A model generated the notes under the pieces. That model did not search any database, was not told the origin of the DNA, and saw only the letters and a list, made by a program, of their open reading frames with translations. From Candidatus Endomicrobiellum guadaloupense (GTDB lineage Bacteria > Elusimicrobiota > Endomicrobiia > Endomicrobiales > Endomicrobiaceae): a stretch of DNA of 61,643 nucleotides. Location: NCBI GenBank assembly GCA_031278895.1, contig JAITJN010000061.1, positions 1 to 61,643 of the forward strand, written 5' to 3'. Each line of letters opens with the position of its first letter. Positions within the stretch are counted from its first letter, which is position 1. This document shows, piece after piece, positions 8,037 to 17,700 of the stretch. Both the position numbers and the translations under genes were made by a program.

Positions 8037-11000
8037 ATGAATTTAGCAAGATTGTCAATCAAACGCCCCACTTTTATTTTCGCCTTACTTATGACGCTTA
8101 TTATTCTAGGCCTTGTTTCTTTAAGCAAGTTAAGCGTAAGAATGTTTCCTGATGTTGAGTTCCCTTATGTGGTTATAGTTACAACTTATAAAGGAGCAGG
8201 AGTTGCAGAAATAGAACAGCTTGTTACAAAACCTGTTGAAGATTCTTTAAGCGGAGTAGCCAGCTTAAAACATTCGTACTCTACAAACCAAGACAATATT
8301 TCAATAGTTTTTGGCGAGTTTGAACTTTCAAAAGACCCTGATGTTGCTGCTCAAGAAGTAAGAGATAAAATAGCGCAAATAAGAGATGCTTTACCTGAAG
8401 ATATAGATGAGCCGTTAATAATGAAAGCGGACATGAATTCAATGCCTATAGTAATGTTGAGTTTAAAGTCTGAAGGTATGAGTCCAAAAGAGTTGTATGA
8501 CTTTGCAGATGATATAGTGTCAAAGGATTTAGCGCAAGTTTCAGGAGTTTCTCAGATAAATATAATTGGTGGATCAAAAAGAGAAATCCACATAGATGCT
8601 GATAGGAAAAAACTTAAAGAATATGAGCTGACTCTTACTACTTTAGCTGCAAGAATTAAGTCTAATGCTTTAAATGTCCCTGCAGGAAATGTAACAAGAG
8701 GCAATCAAGAAATATCGTTTAGGACTATGGGCGAGTTTAAGTCTGTAGAACAAATAAATGATGTAGTAGTAAATTTTATGGGCAATGATAAACCTGTTCT
8801 TGTAAAAGATGTTGCAAAAGTTGAAGACAGTGTTATAGCAGAAGTTTCAAGAGCAAGGCTTGATACTAAAGAAAATGGTGAAATAATATATCAGCCGTCT
8901 CTTCTACTTGCAGTTTATAGACAGGCCAAAGGAAACGATGTTGCCGTTTCTGATGGCGTAAGAAAAGAGCTAACTCAAGCTAATGAGAGATATAAAGAAT
9001 ATAAAGGTAGTCCTAAACTTACACTTATTTCAGATCAGGCTCGTGGTGTAAGAATGAATATTGACGATGTAAAGTCTACAATAATAGAAGGCATTTTCCT
9101 TGCTATAATTGTAGTTTATTTCTTTTTAGGAAGTTGGCGTTCTACTCTTATAACCGCTTTAGCTTTGCCAAATAGCTTAATAGGCTCTTTTGTGTTTATG
9201 TACGCTTTTGGTTTTAGCTTGAACGTTCTTTCTTTAATGTCTTTATCTCTTGCAGTAGGTTTGCTTATTGACGACGCTATTGTTGTACGTGAAAATATTT
9301 TTAGACATTATGAAGAAGGTTCAAATCCAATAAAATCTGCAATTGACGGTACTAATGAAGTTACTTTGGCTGTTATAGCTACAACAAGTACAGTTATGGC
9401 GGTGTTTCTTCCAGTTGCTTTTTTAAGTGGAATAATGGGACGATTTTTTAAAGAATTTGGACTTACTGTTGTGTTTGCAATGATTGTTTCTGTTATAGAT
9501 GCTTTAACAATAGCTCCTATGCTTTCAGCTTATATTATTCCTGATCATGATAAAAGAAAATCTATTAAAAAATCGAAATTTAAAGAAATTAGAGATATCA
9601 TTGTAAAAGTTTTCAGACGGTTTAGTGTAGATTTATTCAATTCAGCTTTTTCTTTTTGCGAAAATCTGTATAAAGAGTTTATAACATTTATAGTAAAAAA
9701 AGATATATTAAATATTCCTGTTAAGTTTGTTGGAAAGCAAAGACATTTTATAATTAGTTGGAAATTTGCAACTTTAGTTATTTCTTTGTTTATTTTTCTT
9801 TTAAGTATAGGTATAGCAAAAAAATATATTAAAACCACATTTATGCCCACATCTGAATGGGGAGAATTTAACGTAAAGGTAACTGCACGTCCGGGAACTT
9901 CTTTGGATCAAATGGATAAATATGCAAAAGATATAGAAGATGTTGTTATGAGTGACCCTAACATTGAATTTGTTTCTTCAACTGTAGGTTCAGAAGGGAT
10001 GTTTTCTAGTTTGCCAAACCAGGCAACTATTTATGTCAAAATGATTCCAAATGATTCTAAAGGCGGTATTATTACAAGATTTTTTAGTAAAAAAGATAAA
10101 TCTGAGAATACTACTAAAAGAATGCGTACCACTTCGGAAATGAAGGATTATCTAAGAAAAGTTCTAAGGGATAAATATGGGGATGACCTTGAGTTCTCAA
10201 TACTAAAGAAGTCTATAGGAGGATCAGAAAGCGAATTTCAAATTGAACTCAAAGGTGCAGATATTGAGATACTTTATGATATGGCGAAAATTCTTATCGA
10301 GAAGTACAAAGATATACCTAATTTTGTTGACATAAGTTCCAATTATAAGCCAGGTAAACCTGAAGTGCGCATTGAGCTGGATACAAAGAAAATGGAAAAT
10401 TTTGGTGTAAGTTCTGTAGTTGTTGGAAATGAAGTAAGAGCCATGATAGATGGAGCCTTAGCTGGCAAGTTCAGACAGCACGGTCTTGAGTACGATATAA
10501 GGGTTAAATATGATGATAGTCAAAAAGATATAGCTAAAAATTTTGACTCAATATATGTAAACAATGTTAACAATAAACTTATAAAACTTAAAAATTTTGC
10601 TCATACAGAATCTTCATCAGGTCCTACGCAGATATTTAGAAAAGATAGAAATCGTTATGTTACTGTTGAGGGGAATGTTTCTACTGGTGGAGCAATAGGC
10701 GAAATACAAAAAGACGCGATGAAAATATTTGATGAAGTAAAATCTGATCCTAAATATAAAGATAAGTATAAAAATGTAGTTATAGCTTCTTCTGGTAATG
10801 CAGAAGATATGAGAGATATGTTTAAGAGTATAACAATAGCAGGGGTTCTTTCAATATTATTTATATTTATGATTCTTGCAAGTTTGTATGAGTCTATAAT
10901 AACGCCTTTTACAATTATGACTGCTCTTCCTCTTGCAATTGTCGGTGGAATTGTTGCTTTACTGATTTCTCGTCAACCTATAGATATGTTTACAATGATA

Positions 11001-11393
11001 GGCATGATAATGTTGTTAGGTATTGTGGCAAAGAACTCTATTCTTTTGGTCGATTATGCTCAACAACAAATGAGAACTGGCATGAGCATAGATGATTCAA
11101 TAATAAAAGCAGGTGTTATAAGGCTTCGCCCAATACTTATGACTTCTTTTGCTCTTATTGCTGGAATGCTTCCTACAGCTTTAGGTCTTAGTGAAGTTGG
11201 CAGTTTTAGAAAAGGGATGGGAATTGTTGTTATTGGTGGAGTTGTAAGCTCTACAATCCTTACATTGATAGTAATTCCATCAATATACGAATATATGGAT
11301 AAGCTTAGACACTTCTTACGAAGACTTACAGGAAGACCCAATAAGAGAATGATTGATTACACTGAAGAACAATTGAAAGGAAAAAATTTGTAG
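8037..11393 (+). CDS. RND (AcrB/HAE1-type) multidrug efflux transporter
   Basis: This inner-membrane proton-driven pump has 1118 residues. TM1 lies at 12-32 (FIFALLMTLIILGLVSLSKL); the porter domain contains FPDVEFPYV and P.E..EQLVTKPVE; TM4 has the proton-relay pair D412-D413 in VGLLIDDAIVVREN; the second half repeats the pattern, with GIVAKNSILLVDYA in TM10. It is about 70 residues longer than AcrB because of a Lys-rich cytoplasmic loop between TM6 and TM7 (about 500-585). No membrane-fusion (adaptor) protein is encoded between it and the TolC-like gene or after it, so the periplasmic link must come from elsewhere. A hairpin terminator follows. Confidence 0.92.
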   Translation: MNLARLSIKRPTFIFALLMTLIILGLVSLSKLSVRMFPDVEFPYVVIVTTYKGAGVAEIEQLVTKPVEDSLSGVASLKHSYSTNQDNISIVFGEFELSKDPDVAAQEVRDKIAQIRDALPEDIDEPLIMKADMNSMPIVMLSLKSEGMSPKELYDFADDIVSKDLAQVSGVSQINIIGGSKREIHIDADRKKLKEYELTLTTLAARIKSNALNVPAGNVTRGNQEISFRTMGEFKSVEQINDVVVNFMGNDKPVLVKDVAKVEDSVIAEVSRARLDTKENGEIIYQPSLLLAVYRQAKGNDVAVSDGVRKELTQANERYKEYKGSPKLTLISDQARGVRMNIDDVKSTIIEGIFLAIIVVYFFLGSWRSTLITALALPNSLIGSFVFMYAFGFSLNVLSLMSLSLAVGLLIDDAIVVRENIFRHYEEGSNPIKSAIDGTNEVTLAVIATTSTVMAVFLPVAFLSGIMGRFFKEFGLTVVFAMIVSVIDALTIAPMLSAYIIPDHDKRKSIKKSKFKEIRDIIVKVFRRFSVDLFNSAFSFCENLYKEFITFIVKKDILNIPVKFVGKQRHFIISWKFATLVISLFIFLLSIGIAKKYIKTTFMPTSEWGEFNVKVTARPGTSLDQMDKYAKDIEDVVMSDPNIEFVSSTVGSEGMFSSLPNQATIYVKMIPNDSKGGIITRFFSKKDKSENTTKRMRTTSEMKDYLRKVLRDKYGDDLEFSILKKSIGGSESEFQIELKGADIEILYDMAKILIEKYKDIPNFVDISSNYKPGKPEVRIELDTKKMENFGVSSVVVGNEVRAMIDGALAGKFRQHGLEYDIRVKYDDSQKDIAKNFDSIYVNNVNNKLIKLKNFAHTESSSGPTQIFRKDRNRYVTVEGNVSTGGAIGEIQKDAMKIFDEVKSDPKYKDKYKNVVIASSGNAEDMRDMFKSITIAGVLSILFIFMILASLYESIITPFTIMTALPLAIVGGIVALLISRQPIDMFTMIGMIMLLGIVAKNSILLVDYAQQQMRTGMSIDDSIIKAGVIRLRPILMTSFALIAGMLPTALGLSEVGSFRKGMGIVVIGGVVSSTILTLIVIPSIYEYMDKLRHFLRRLTGRPNKRMIDYTEEQLKGKNL

Positions 11394-11409
11394 TTTAATA
11401 GGTAATCTT

Positions 11410-11439
11410 TTGACTTTCATAAATAAATAATATTATAAT
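11410..11439 (+). promoter_or_regulatory. Near-consensus sigma70 promoter upstream of the giant gene
   Basis: TTGACT (11410-11415) and TATAAT (11434-11439) are separated by 18 bases. The same TTGACT-N18-TATAAT arrangement occurs before rpmB (49864-49893, - strand), which supports it as the house pattern. Transcription would start near 11446 and run through a hairpin-rich leader toward the ATG at 11738. The -10 box overlaps the left arm of an inverted repeat, a typical operator position. Confidence 0.55.
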
Positions 11440-11476
11440 ACGGACAAGTTTAACAATTACTTGTCCGTATTTTTTT
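11437..11476 (+). terminator. Perfect 13-bp inverted repeat with T tract: terminator of the RND operon and/or operator
   Basis: AATACGGACAAGT (11437-11449) pairs exactly with ACTTGTCCGTATT (11459-11471) across a 9-base loop, and seven T residues follow. It reads as a Rho-independent terminator for the RND gene, whose stop is 44 bases upstream. It also overlaps the -10 box of the promoter at 11410-11439, so it could serve as a repressor operator for the downstream transcript. Confidence 0.65.
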
Positions 11477-11686
11477 CTGCGGCTTTCCTTTTTGGGTGAA
11501 ATTCTCTAATTTAGGTTAATGTTTCTGCTTTCATAACGGCTTTAAGGAGCTTAGGTGCGAAGCGAAAGAAGCATTCCCAATTTTATAAGCTTTGAAAAAG
11601 CTTTCCTTTTAAAAAAGGATTGTTGTTTTTTTCTTTCCATATATTGAAAATAAAAATCTCAGCATTAGCTGAGATTTTTATTTTTT
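11446..11686 (+). ncRNA. Candidate structured leader or small RNA
   Basis: No gene lies in this interval. A transcript from the promoter at 11410-11439 would carry four stems: the 13-bp repeat at its very 5' end, AAGCTTT/AAAGCTT (11587-11603), TCCTTTT/AAAAGGA (11604-11619) followed by T-rich sequence, and a 12-bp or longer stem at 11650-11681 followed by T residues. The last ends 52 bases before the giant gene. This could be a small RNA of about 240 nt or an attenuator. I recognise no riboswitch class in it. Confidence 0.3.
11650..11686 (+). terminator. Rho-independent terminator or attenuator before the giant gene
   Basis: ATAAAAATCTCAGC (11650-11663) pairs with GCTGAGATTTTTAT (11668-11681) across the loop ATTA, and T residues follow. 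The stem is nearly symmetric and could work on either strand. Its place 52 bases before the ATG at 11738 means that expression of the giant gene from the upstream promoter would require read-through. Confidence 0.65.
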
Positions 11687-11737
11687 AAAGAAATTAATGA
11701 GACAGTAAAATGAAAGACTAAAGGGAGATTTTTCCCC

Positions 11738-14700
11738 ATGAACTTAAAGTCAAAATTATTAGATTATCTTGATATCTATTGGGGAAAAAACTTATTATTA
11801 AAAAGCATATCCGTTATCTTAACGATATGCTTTTTAATAAATATCTCCAACTTACCTGCATATTCAAAAGAAAAAGATGACGAACTGCTTAGAAAACGAA
11901 TGAAAAAAGAAGAGACAAATGCAGGAGTACTATACCAGGGAGATCAAACATTTGGATCTGTTTCGTATATGCAGTTTTTGGCAAATAATACCAAAGTTGA
12001 TGATAACGGTGTGATATTTGTAAGAAATAAAGATGGAAAGTTTGAAGCTAAAGGATATTGGGATTTGCAAACTCAACAAGCTATGGTCTTGGGTGGCGAT
12101 GGTAAATATGTTCACAGTGAAACATACACCAAAATAATAAAAAAGCTTAAAGGCTTTAGTGAGGATTCAAATACACCTCACGATACGCCACAAGAGAGAC
12201 AAGCAGCACAAATAGATAACAACCCTCCACAACCTACAAGTGCAGATGAACCTCAACCTACACCTCAACAACAGCCTCAGTCCTTGCCACAAAATGAACA
12301 GCCTAAAGAACAACAATCTCAAGGTTCACAGACAGATAAGATGCCTGAAGTTCAAACTGAGGCTCAATCTGAAGATGTTAAGAAACCAGAAGTAGATAAA
12401 AGTAAGACTCAATCTGAACTTGATAAAACTAAAAAACAGAATGAACATTATAATTATGTTATTGAGAATTTAATGCGCGAAACAGGTCTAAGCATGAAAG
12501 AAATAGAAAAACAGCTTGCGACACTTGATCAAGAGCAGCGCCAAGGAGTGATAGGTGCTCTTTATAACTTATACAAGAGCAATCAAAGTATTATTTCTTG
12601 CGCTGCAAACGCTTTAGGAAGTGTTTTGAATCAAATTGGAGCTGGAGCTTTAGCAGTTCTTGCTCTTGGATTAATAATTAGTGATGCAATTGCAGGTCTG
12701 TTTACCAAAAACAATCAAGGCTTAATATCTGGTACTTCCAACCAATTATACATAAGTGCACAAGCAATGCAAAAAGTACTTGCCAAGTATGGGCAAGATT
12801 ACAATGGATACACGGCCACGGTTGATGATATTGTTAAAGGTTTGGGTATTGGGGAGTCTATAATAATCCATGTTGGCAGTGGCCACTTTATAACTGTTAC
12901 TAAAAATGAAGATGGATCGTTTACTTTATCCGATATAAACAATCCAAATCATGAAGTAAATTTAGGGGCTGAAGAATTAAGTGCTTTATTAAATATATAT
13001 CTTCAAGGAAACACTACAACAATTGTTCTTGCAAAACAAAATGGAGTCTTTAATGAGAATAAACTGAAGTCGGATTTATCTAAAATTCTTGGAGCAATCA
13101 CTTTACCTTCCGAAGTAAGGGACATAATAAGCGATTCTAGCAGATCTGGGCAATATTACCTTGAACACGGAACTGACTCTTATTTCTTACTTATGATAGC
13201 AATATTTGGTAAGACAGATTTAAATCCTGCAGAATCTAAAGAGTTTACTCAATGGTATGAAGTATTTTTACAAAATGCCCTTAAAGGGTTAAGTAAAGGC
13301 GTAGCTGATAATAAGCCCTCACAAACTGAAAACAAGATAAAAAGATTGGAAGACGAAATAGAAAGTTGGCAGGACGCTCTTGTTGGTGAAACGAATCAAG
13401 GGGTGAAAGATAAGTTAAATGAGCAAATTAGTGATGCGCGAAGAGAAGTCGATAATTTACGCAATTCAACATTGCCTGCAGTTAGACAAGAATACCAAAA
13501 ATATCAAGCTTTAATAGCAGAAGCAGCATATGAGCTAGCAGTAATAAGTGAAGTTATAAAAATTTTAGCTGATTCAACAAAATACCCAGGTGCAATAATA
13601 GGTGGGCAGATAGGTCAAGTTTTAGTGACAGGTAAATCTGTTGATACTACGAGCTTAGACGTACCTTCAGGCGAGTATTTCTTGTTAATTTGTATTACTG
13701 CAAGTTATGCTGGAGTACAAGAAATCAAATATAGTGGTGATGACGGAAGAGTTATTCCAAAATATGCAGTAGGAATAAATGATGTAACTTATTCATTTAG
13801 CACTACAACCGGGTGTACTGTAACTTTACCAAATGGTGGTTATTATAAAGTTTTTGGAGTGCAGGGACAATTCCAGGGACAGAATGTTATTTTTCAATAT
13901 CAAGGATTTTATGATCCGAATGATAATAAATTCTATATGTACGAGTTTGCCAATATTTATTTAATGAATGACGCAAGTTATGTGTACCAACAAAAGGATA
14001 ATCCTGGAGCAAGTCCTCCGTTAAGTGGAAAGTATGGAGATGCTGCTCCTCCTCGTAATAATTGGAGTCGTGGTATTATTACAGAAGATGAAGGTGGCTA
14101 TAAAATAAGTGGAGCTGGCAGCAGAGTAACAGTAAAGAGAGATTCCGGTACAGGAAAATGGCAAGCTGCTATTGTTGGACTTGGAACAGAAGCACTCGCA
14201 GGGTCTATGCTAAAAATTGGTGCTATAGATAAGAATGGCCATGATAATAGTGTTTATGTAAATATACTAGTAGGTAAAATGACTTATGCTGGTAGTTATT
14301 GGGCTGCTTCTGACGGTATGGTGTGGAAATTTGCTCCAATAACTACCCGAGCAGAGGCAGAAGCTTATGTTGCAACTATTTTAGGAAATCAGCTAAGTAG
14401 TGATAATGCAGGATTGATAGATAGTATAACTCTTGAAAAAGGGCATATAGATATAAATACTAAATTTTACGGAGTTCCTCACTCGGCTGTCTCCATTATG
14501 AACGAGTCTCATATTGAATTTAGGATTGAGTTCAAGAAAGGATATACTTATGATGCTACTGGTCAAGGTGATATTTACAAACTTACTTTTCTAGAAGATG
14601 CTACTGTTATTATAAGAGTGGAAGACAATCTATTAAAATTGTTTGCTACAACCAATATAAAGGTAAGTGTGACTCTTCCAGATGGATGGGCGTTTGGAGA

Positions 14701-17700
14701 TGGCAGTACAACTATGTCTGATGTAACTATAAATGCTGGTCAACAAATATGTTTGGCAACGGTTTTGAACAATAGAGGGACATATATTAAAAATACTGAA
14801 GATATTGAGATTATTACTGGCTATGAAGACAGATCAGACAAGTCAACAGATGAAAATGGAAACCCATTACTAGATTACACAAAACCTATAACAACAAAAA
14901 TTGGTAAAGGGAAATTAAAAATAGTGGGAAATAGTGAAGGAAAATATATTACTTCTGTTGATATATATATAGGTTTTAACGCCACAGACGGAACATGGTA
15001 TGTTGCTGATGGTAAAACTAACGATTATTGGTTAGCTGGCGCTGAAATAAGTCTAATGAGGACAAAGGCAAAAGATGGGACAATATCTTACAAGATGTCT
15101 ATTGTTAAAGGCAACCTGTATGTTACAAATCAAACCTTTGTGATTCCTGGTAGAGATGGAAAAGATGATGATGAGAAGGCTAAAGGTAAAAATAATGGAC
15201 CTTACTTTGATGGAAACAATACTGGAGTTGAGGACGGAGAGAATGGTGATAAAATTGTTAGTGGTGTAACAGGAACATTTTATGGTGTTTCTGGCGTAGG
15301 GCTTACCTTAGAAACCTTAGCTGGTGTTCTTTTTGCTGAAGGGTCTAAATTTGGAGAGCATTCATATGCTCCTGATGGAACACAGTCTAAATACGCGTTT
15401 GAAATGAAGAGAGACGGGACTATTGAACAGAAAGATGTATCATTTTGGGACAAACTTGGAGGCTGGTTACTTGCTATTGTAAAGATAGTAATTACTGTTA
15501 TTGTTTCTCTAGTCGCACTATGGGTGATATTCAGTTTAGTACCTATATTACTTCCTATTGCCGGTATAGCTCTTGGATTTGGTTTTGGTTTAGCTAAAGA
15601 AGAGACTTTAAATTTCTTTAAGAAAACTTTAGTGGATCAATTTAAAAGTTTTGCTGCAGGCATATATGATGATTGGAATAGAACAGAAAATTCCAGTGAG
15701 AAAACGGAAACTGCTTGGAAAGGTGGATTTGCAATGTTAGCTGCTGGGTATATGGCTATAGTTACAGTAGCCATTGCAATCGCATCTATTTTAGCTACAC
15801 CTTTTAGTGGAGGAGCTAGTCTTGCCGCAGGTATAGCTACTGTTATAGGTATGATTAGCGCAATTGCAGGAGCAGTACAAGCTGGCCAAATGATGTACCA
15901 AGCAGTTCTTGCTTTTGAGTACGGAGATTGGAAAACTGGCCTTGCTTTAATGGCTATGTCTTTATTTATAGCAGTAACGACAGTATTGGGAGGCAAAGGA
16001 GTAGGGAATGCTGTAAAATCTTTAGTTACTGAATTTTCAAAAGAACTGGCAAAAGAAGCAGTTAAAGTTGTAATAAAATCAGCTGCAATTGGTCTTGTTT
16101 CAGGTGCTGCTTTAGGTGCTGGTATTGGAGCTTTAGCTGGCTATATTATGCATGGTATACAGACTGGGGATTGGGAAGGTGGAGGTCAAGACGCTGCAAC
16201 AGGAGCTTGGCAAGGTGCAATTTTTGGTGCCTTTGCTGGCATGAGCGCAGGTATAAGTATAGGAACGAAAATCTTCAACCAGGCTCTTAAAGAAGCTGTT
16301 ACAGCGCTTGATACAACTCCTACTGTAAGTTCTGAAGCTCCTGGCGGTGCACAACCGACTGCTGAAAGTCCTATGACCCCAGCAGGAGGAGTGCCAAAAC
16401 CTACAGCTCCATCTTTACTAGGAGGACCCCCGGCAGAAGGAGGAGCGCTAAAAGTTCCATCTTCGCCAGGAGAAGCCCCACTAGGAGGAGGAAATTTAAG
16501 AGGTTCAGGTTTGTCGTCAGTAGGAGAGCCAACAGGAGGAGGAAATTTAAGAGGTTCAGCTCCATCGTCAGCAGGAGAGCCAACAGGTGCTGGAGTAGGA
16601 TTACCAAAAGCTCCATCTGCCACGACGTCGGGAGGTGCCTCAGCACCAGGGACTCCACCAGCAGCTGTACCACCAGCACCACCACCAGTCGTGCCAGCAG
16701 CACCAGTCACTGTTCCATTGCCAACAGTGATGACAGTAGGCGATATTTCCTTTGTGAGAGGATTTTTTCTTCTTGGAGCTTCTATTAAAGAAAGCTTGGC
16801 TAGTGCTATAAGGTTTGCACCTGTTGTAGATGTTAAATCTTTACTAACAGCTATTTTCACTGCTGTTGGGAGATTTATTGGTGCTGTTTTAAAACTAGCA
16901 TCAAAGGCTCTTGAGTTTTATATAACGTATAAATCTGTACAAGGTTTTATTGATGGCATCAAAGAAGGTGATACGGACATGATTCTATCATCTTTATGGA
17001 CGCTGCTTTCAATAAACGTTATTTCTCCTCTTATGTCAGCATCATCTGGAATACAAAGTAAAGATGAAGTAGCGGCGGCTGCAAAGGCTGCAGAACTAGA
17101 CGCAGCTTTAAAGACCCCTGAGCTCAACGTTAATATAAGAGGAGAATTTAAAAACATGTTTGTTGACGGTATAGTTGGGAATATTGGCACGGGTCTTGTT
17201 GGCGCTGGCATTGGTATAGCACTTGTATATCTTATCAAATGGATTAAAGGTGAAGACCTTGATAATTTAAGTACAGCAGAAATATCTGCTGGCATAACTA
17301 TTGGTTTTACAATGGGTTTTCTGGCCAATGCAATTTCTCGTTTATTTGGTTCTAATTTAGGAGCTAAGATTCTTGATTCAATTAAGAGGACGTTCTCCGG
17401 TCTAGTTGGTAGGACTGTAACGGATGCTGAGGCTGGAGTAGTTCTTGGATCGTTCAGTGCTTGGAATTTAGCTAAGGTATGGGGATCTGGAATTGTAGGG
17501 CTTATCTTATTTGGTGCTTTGTTTCCTTTGTTTGCGTTTTTATTTGGAAACGATGATGAAGAAGATGATGTGGAAGGTGATGAAGATCCGGAAAGTGCTA
17601 AACGTAGAAAAAAACAATATTATATTAAATTTATGTTAATAGGAATGGGTGCAGGGCTTGTAGTTGGACTTGGCTTTGGTAATGCTTGGATAAATGGCAA

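Noticed and set aside
16484-16585. Two near-identical 51-bp units as a possible CRISPR or DNA repeat array
   Set aside because: Only two units with no spacers between them; they keep the reading frame of the giant protein and are coding tandem repeats.
16186-16860. Long - strand reading frames rich in P, G and A opposite the giant gene's linker
   Set aside because: They are the antisense of a G+C-richer Pro/Gly/Ala linker, where stops are rare on both strands. They have no ribosome site and lie wholly inside a convincing + strand gene.
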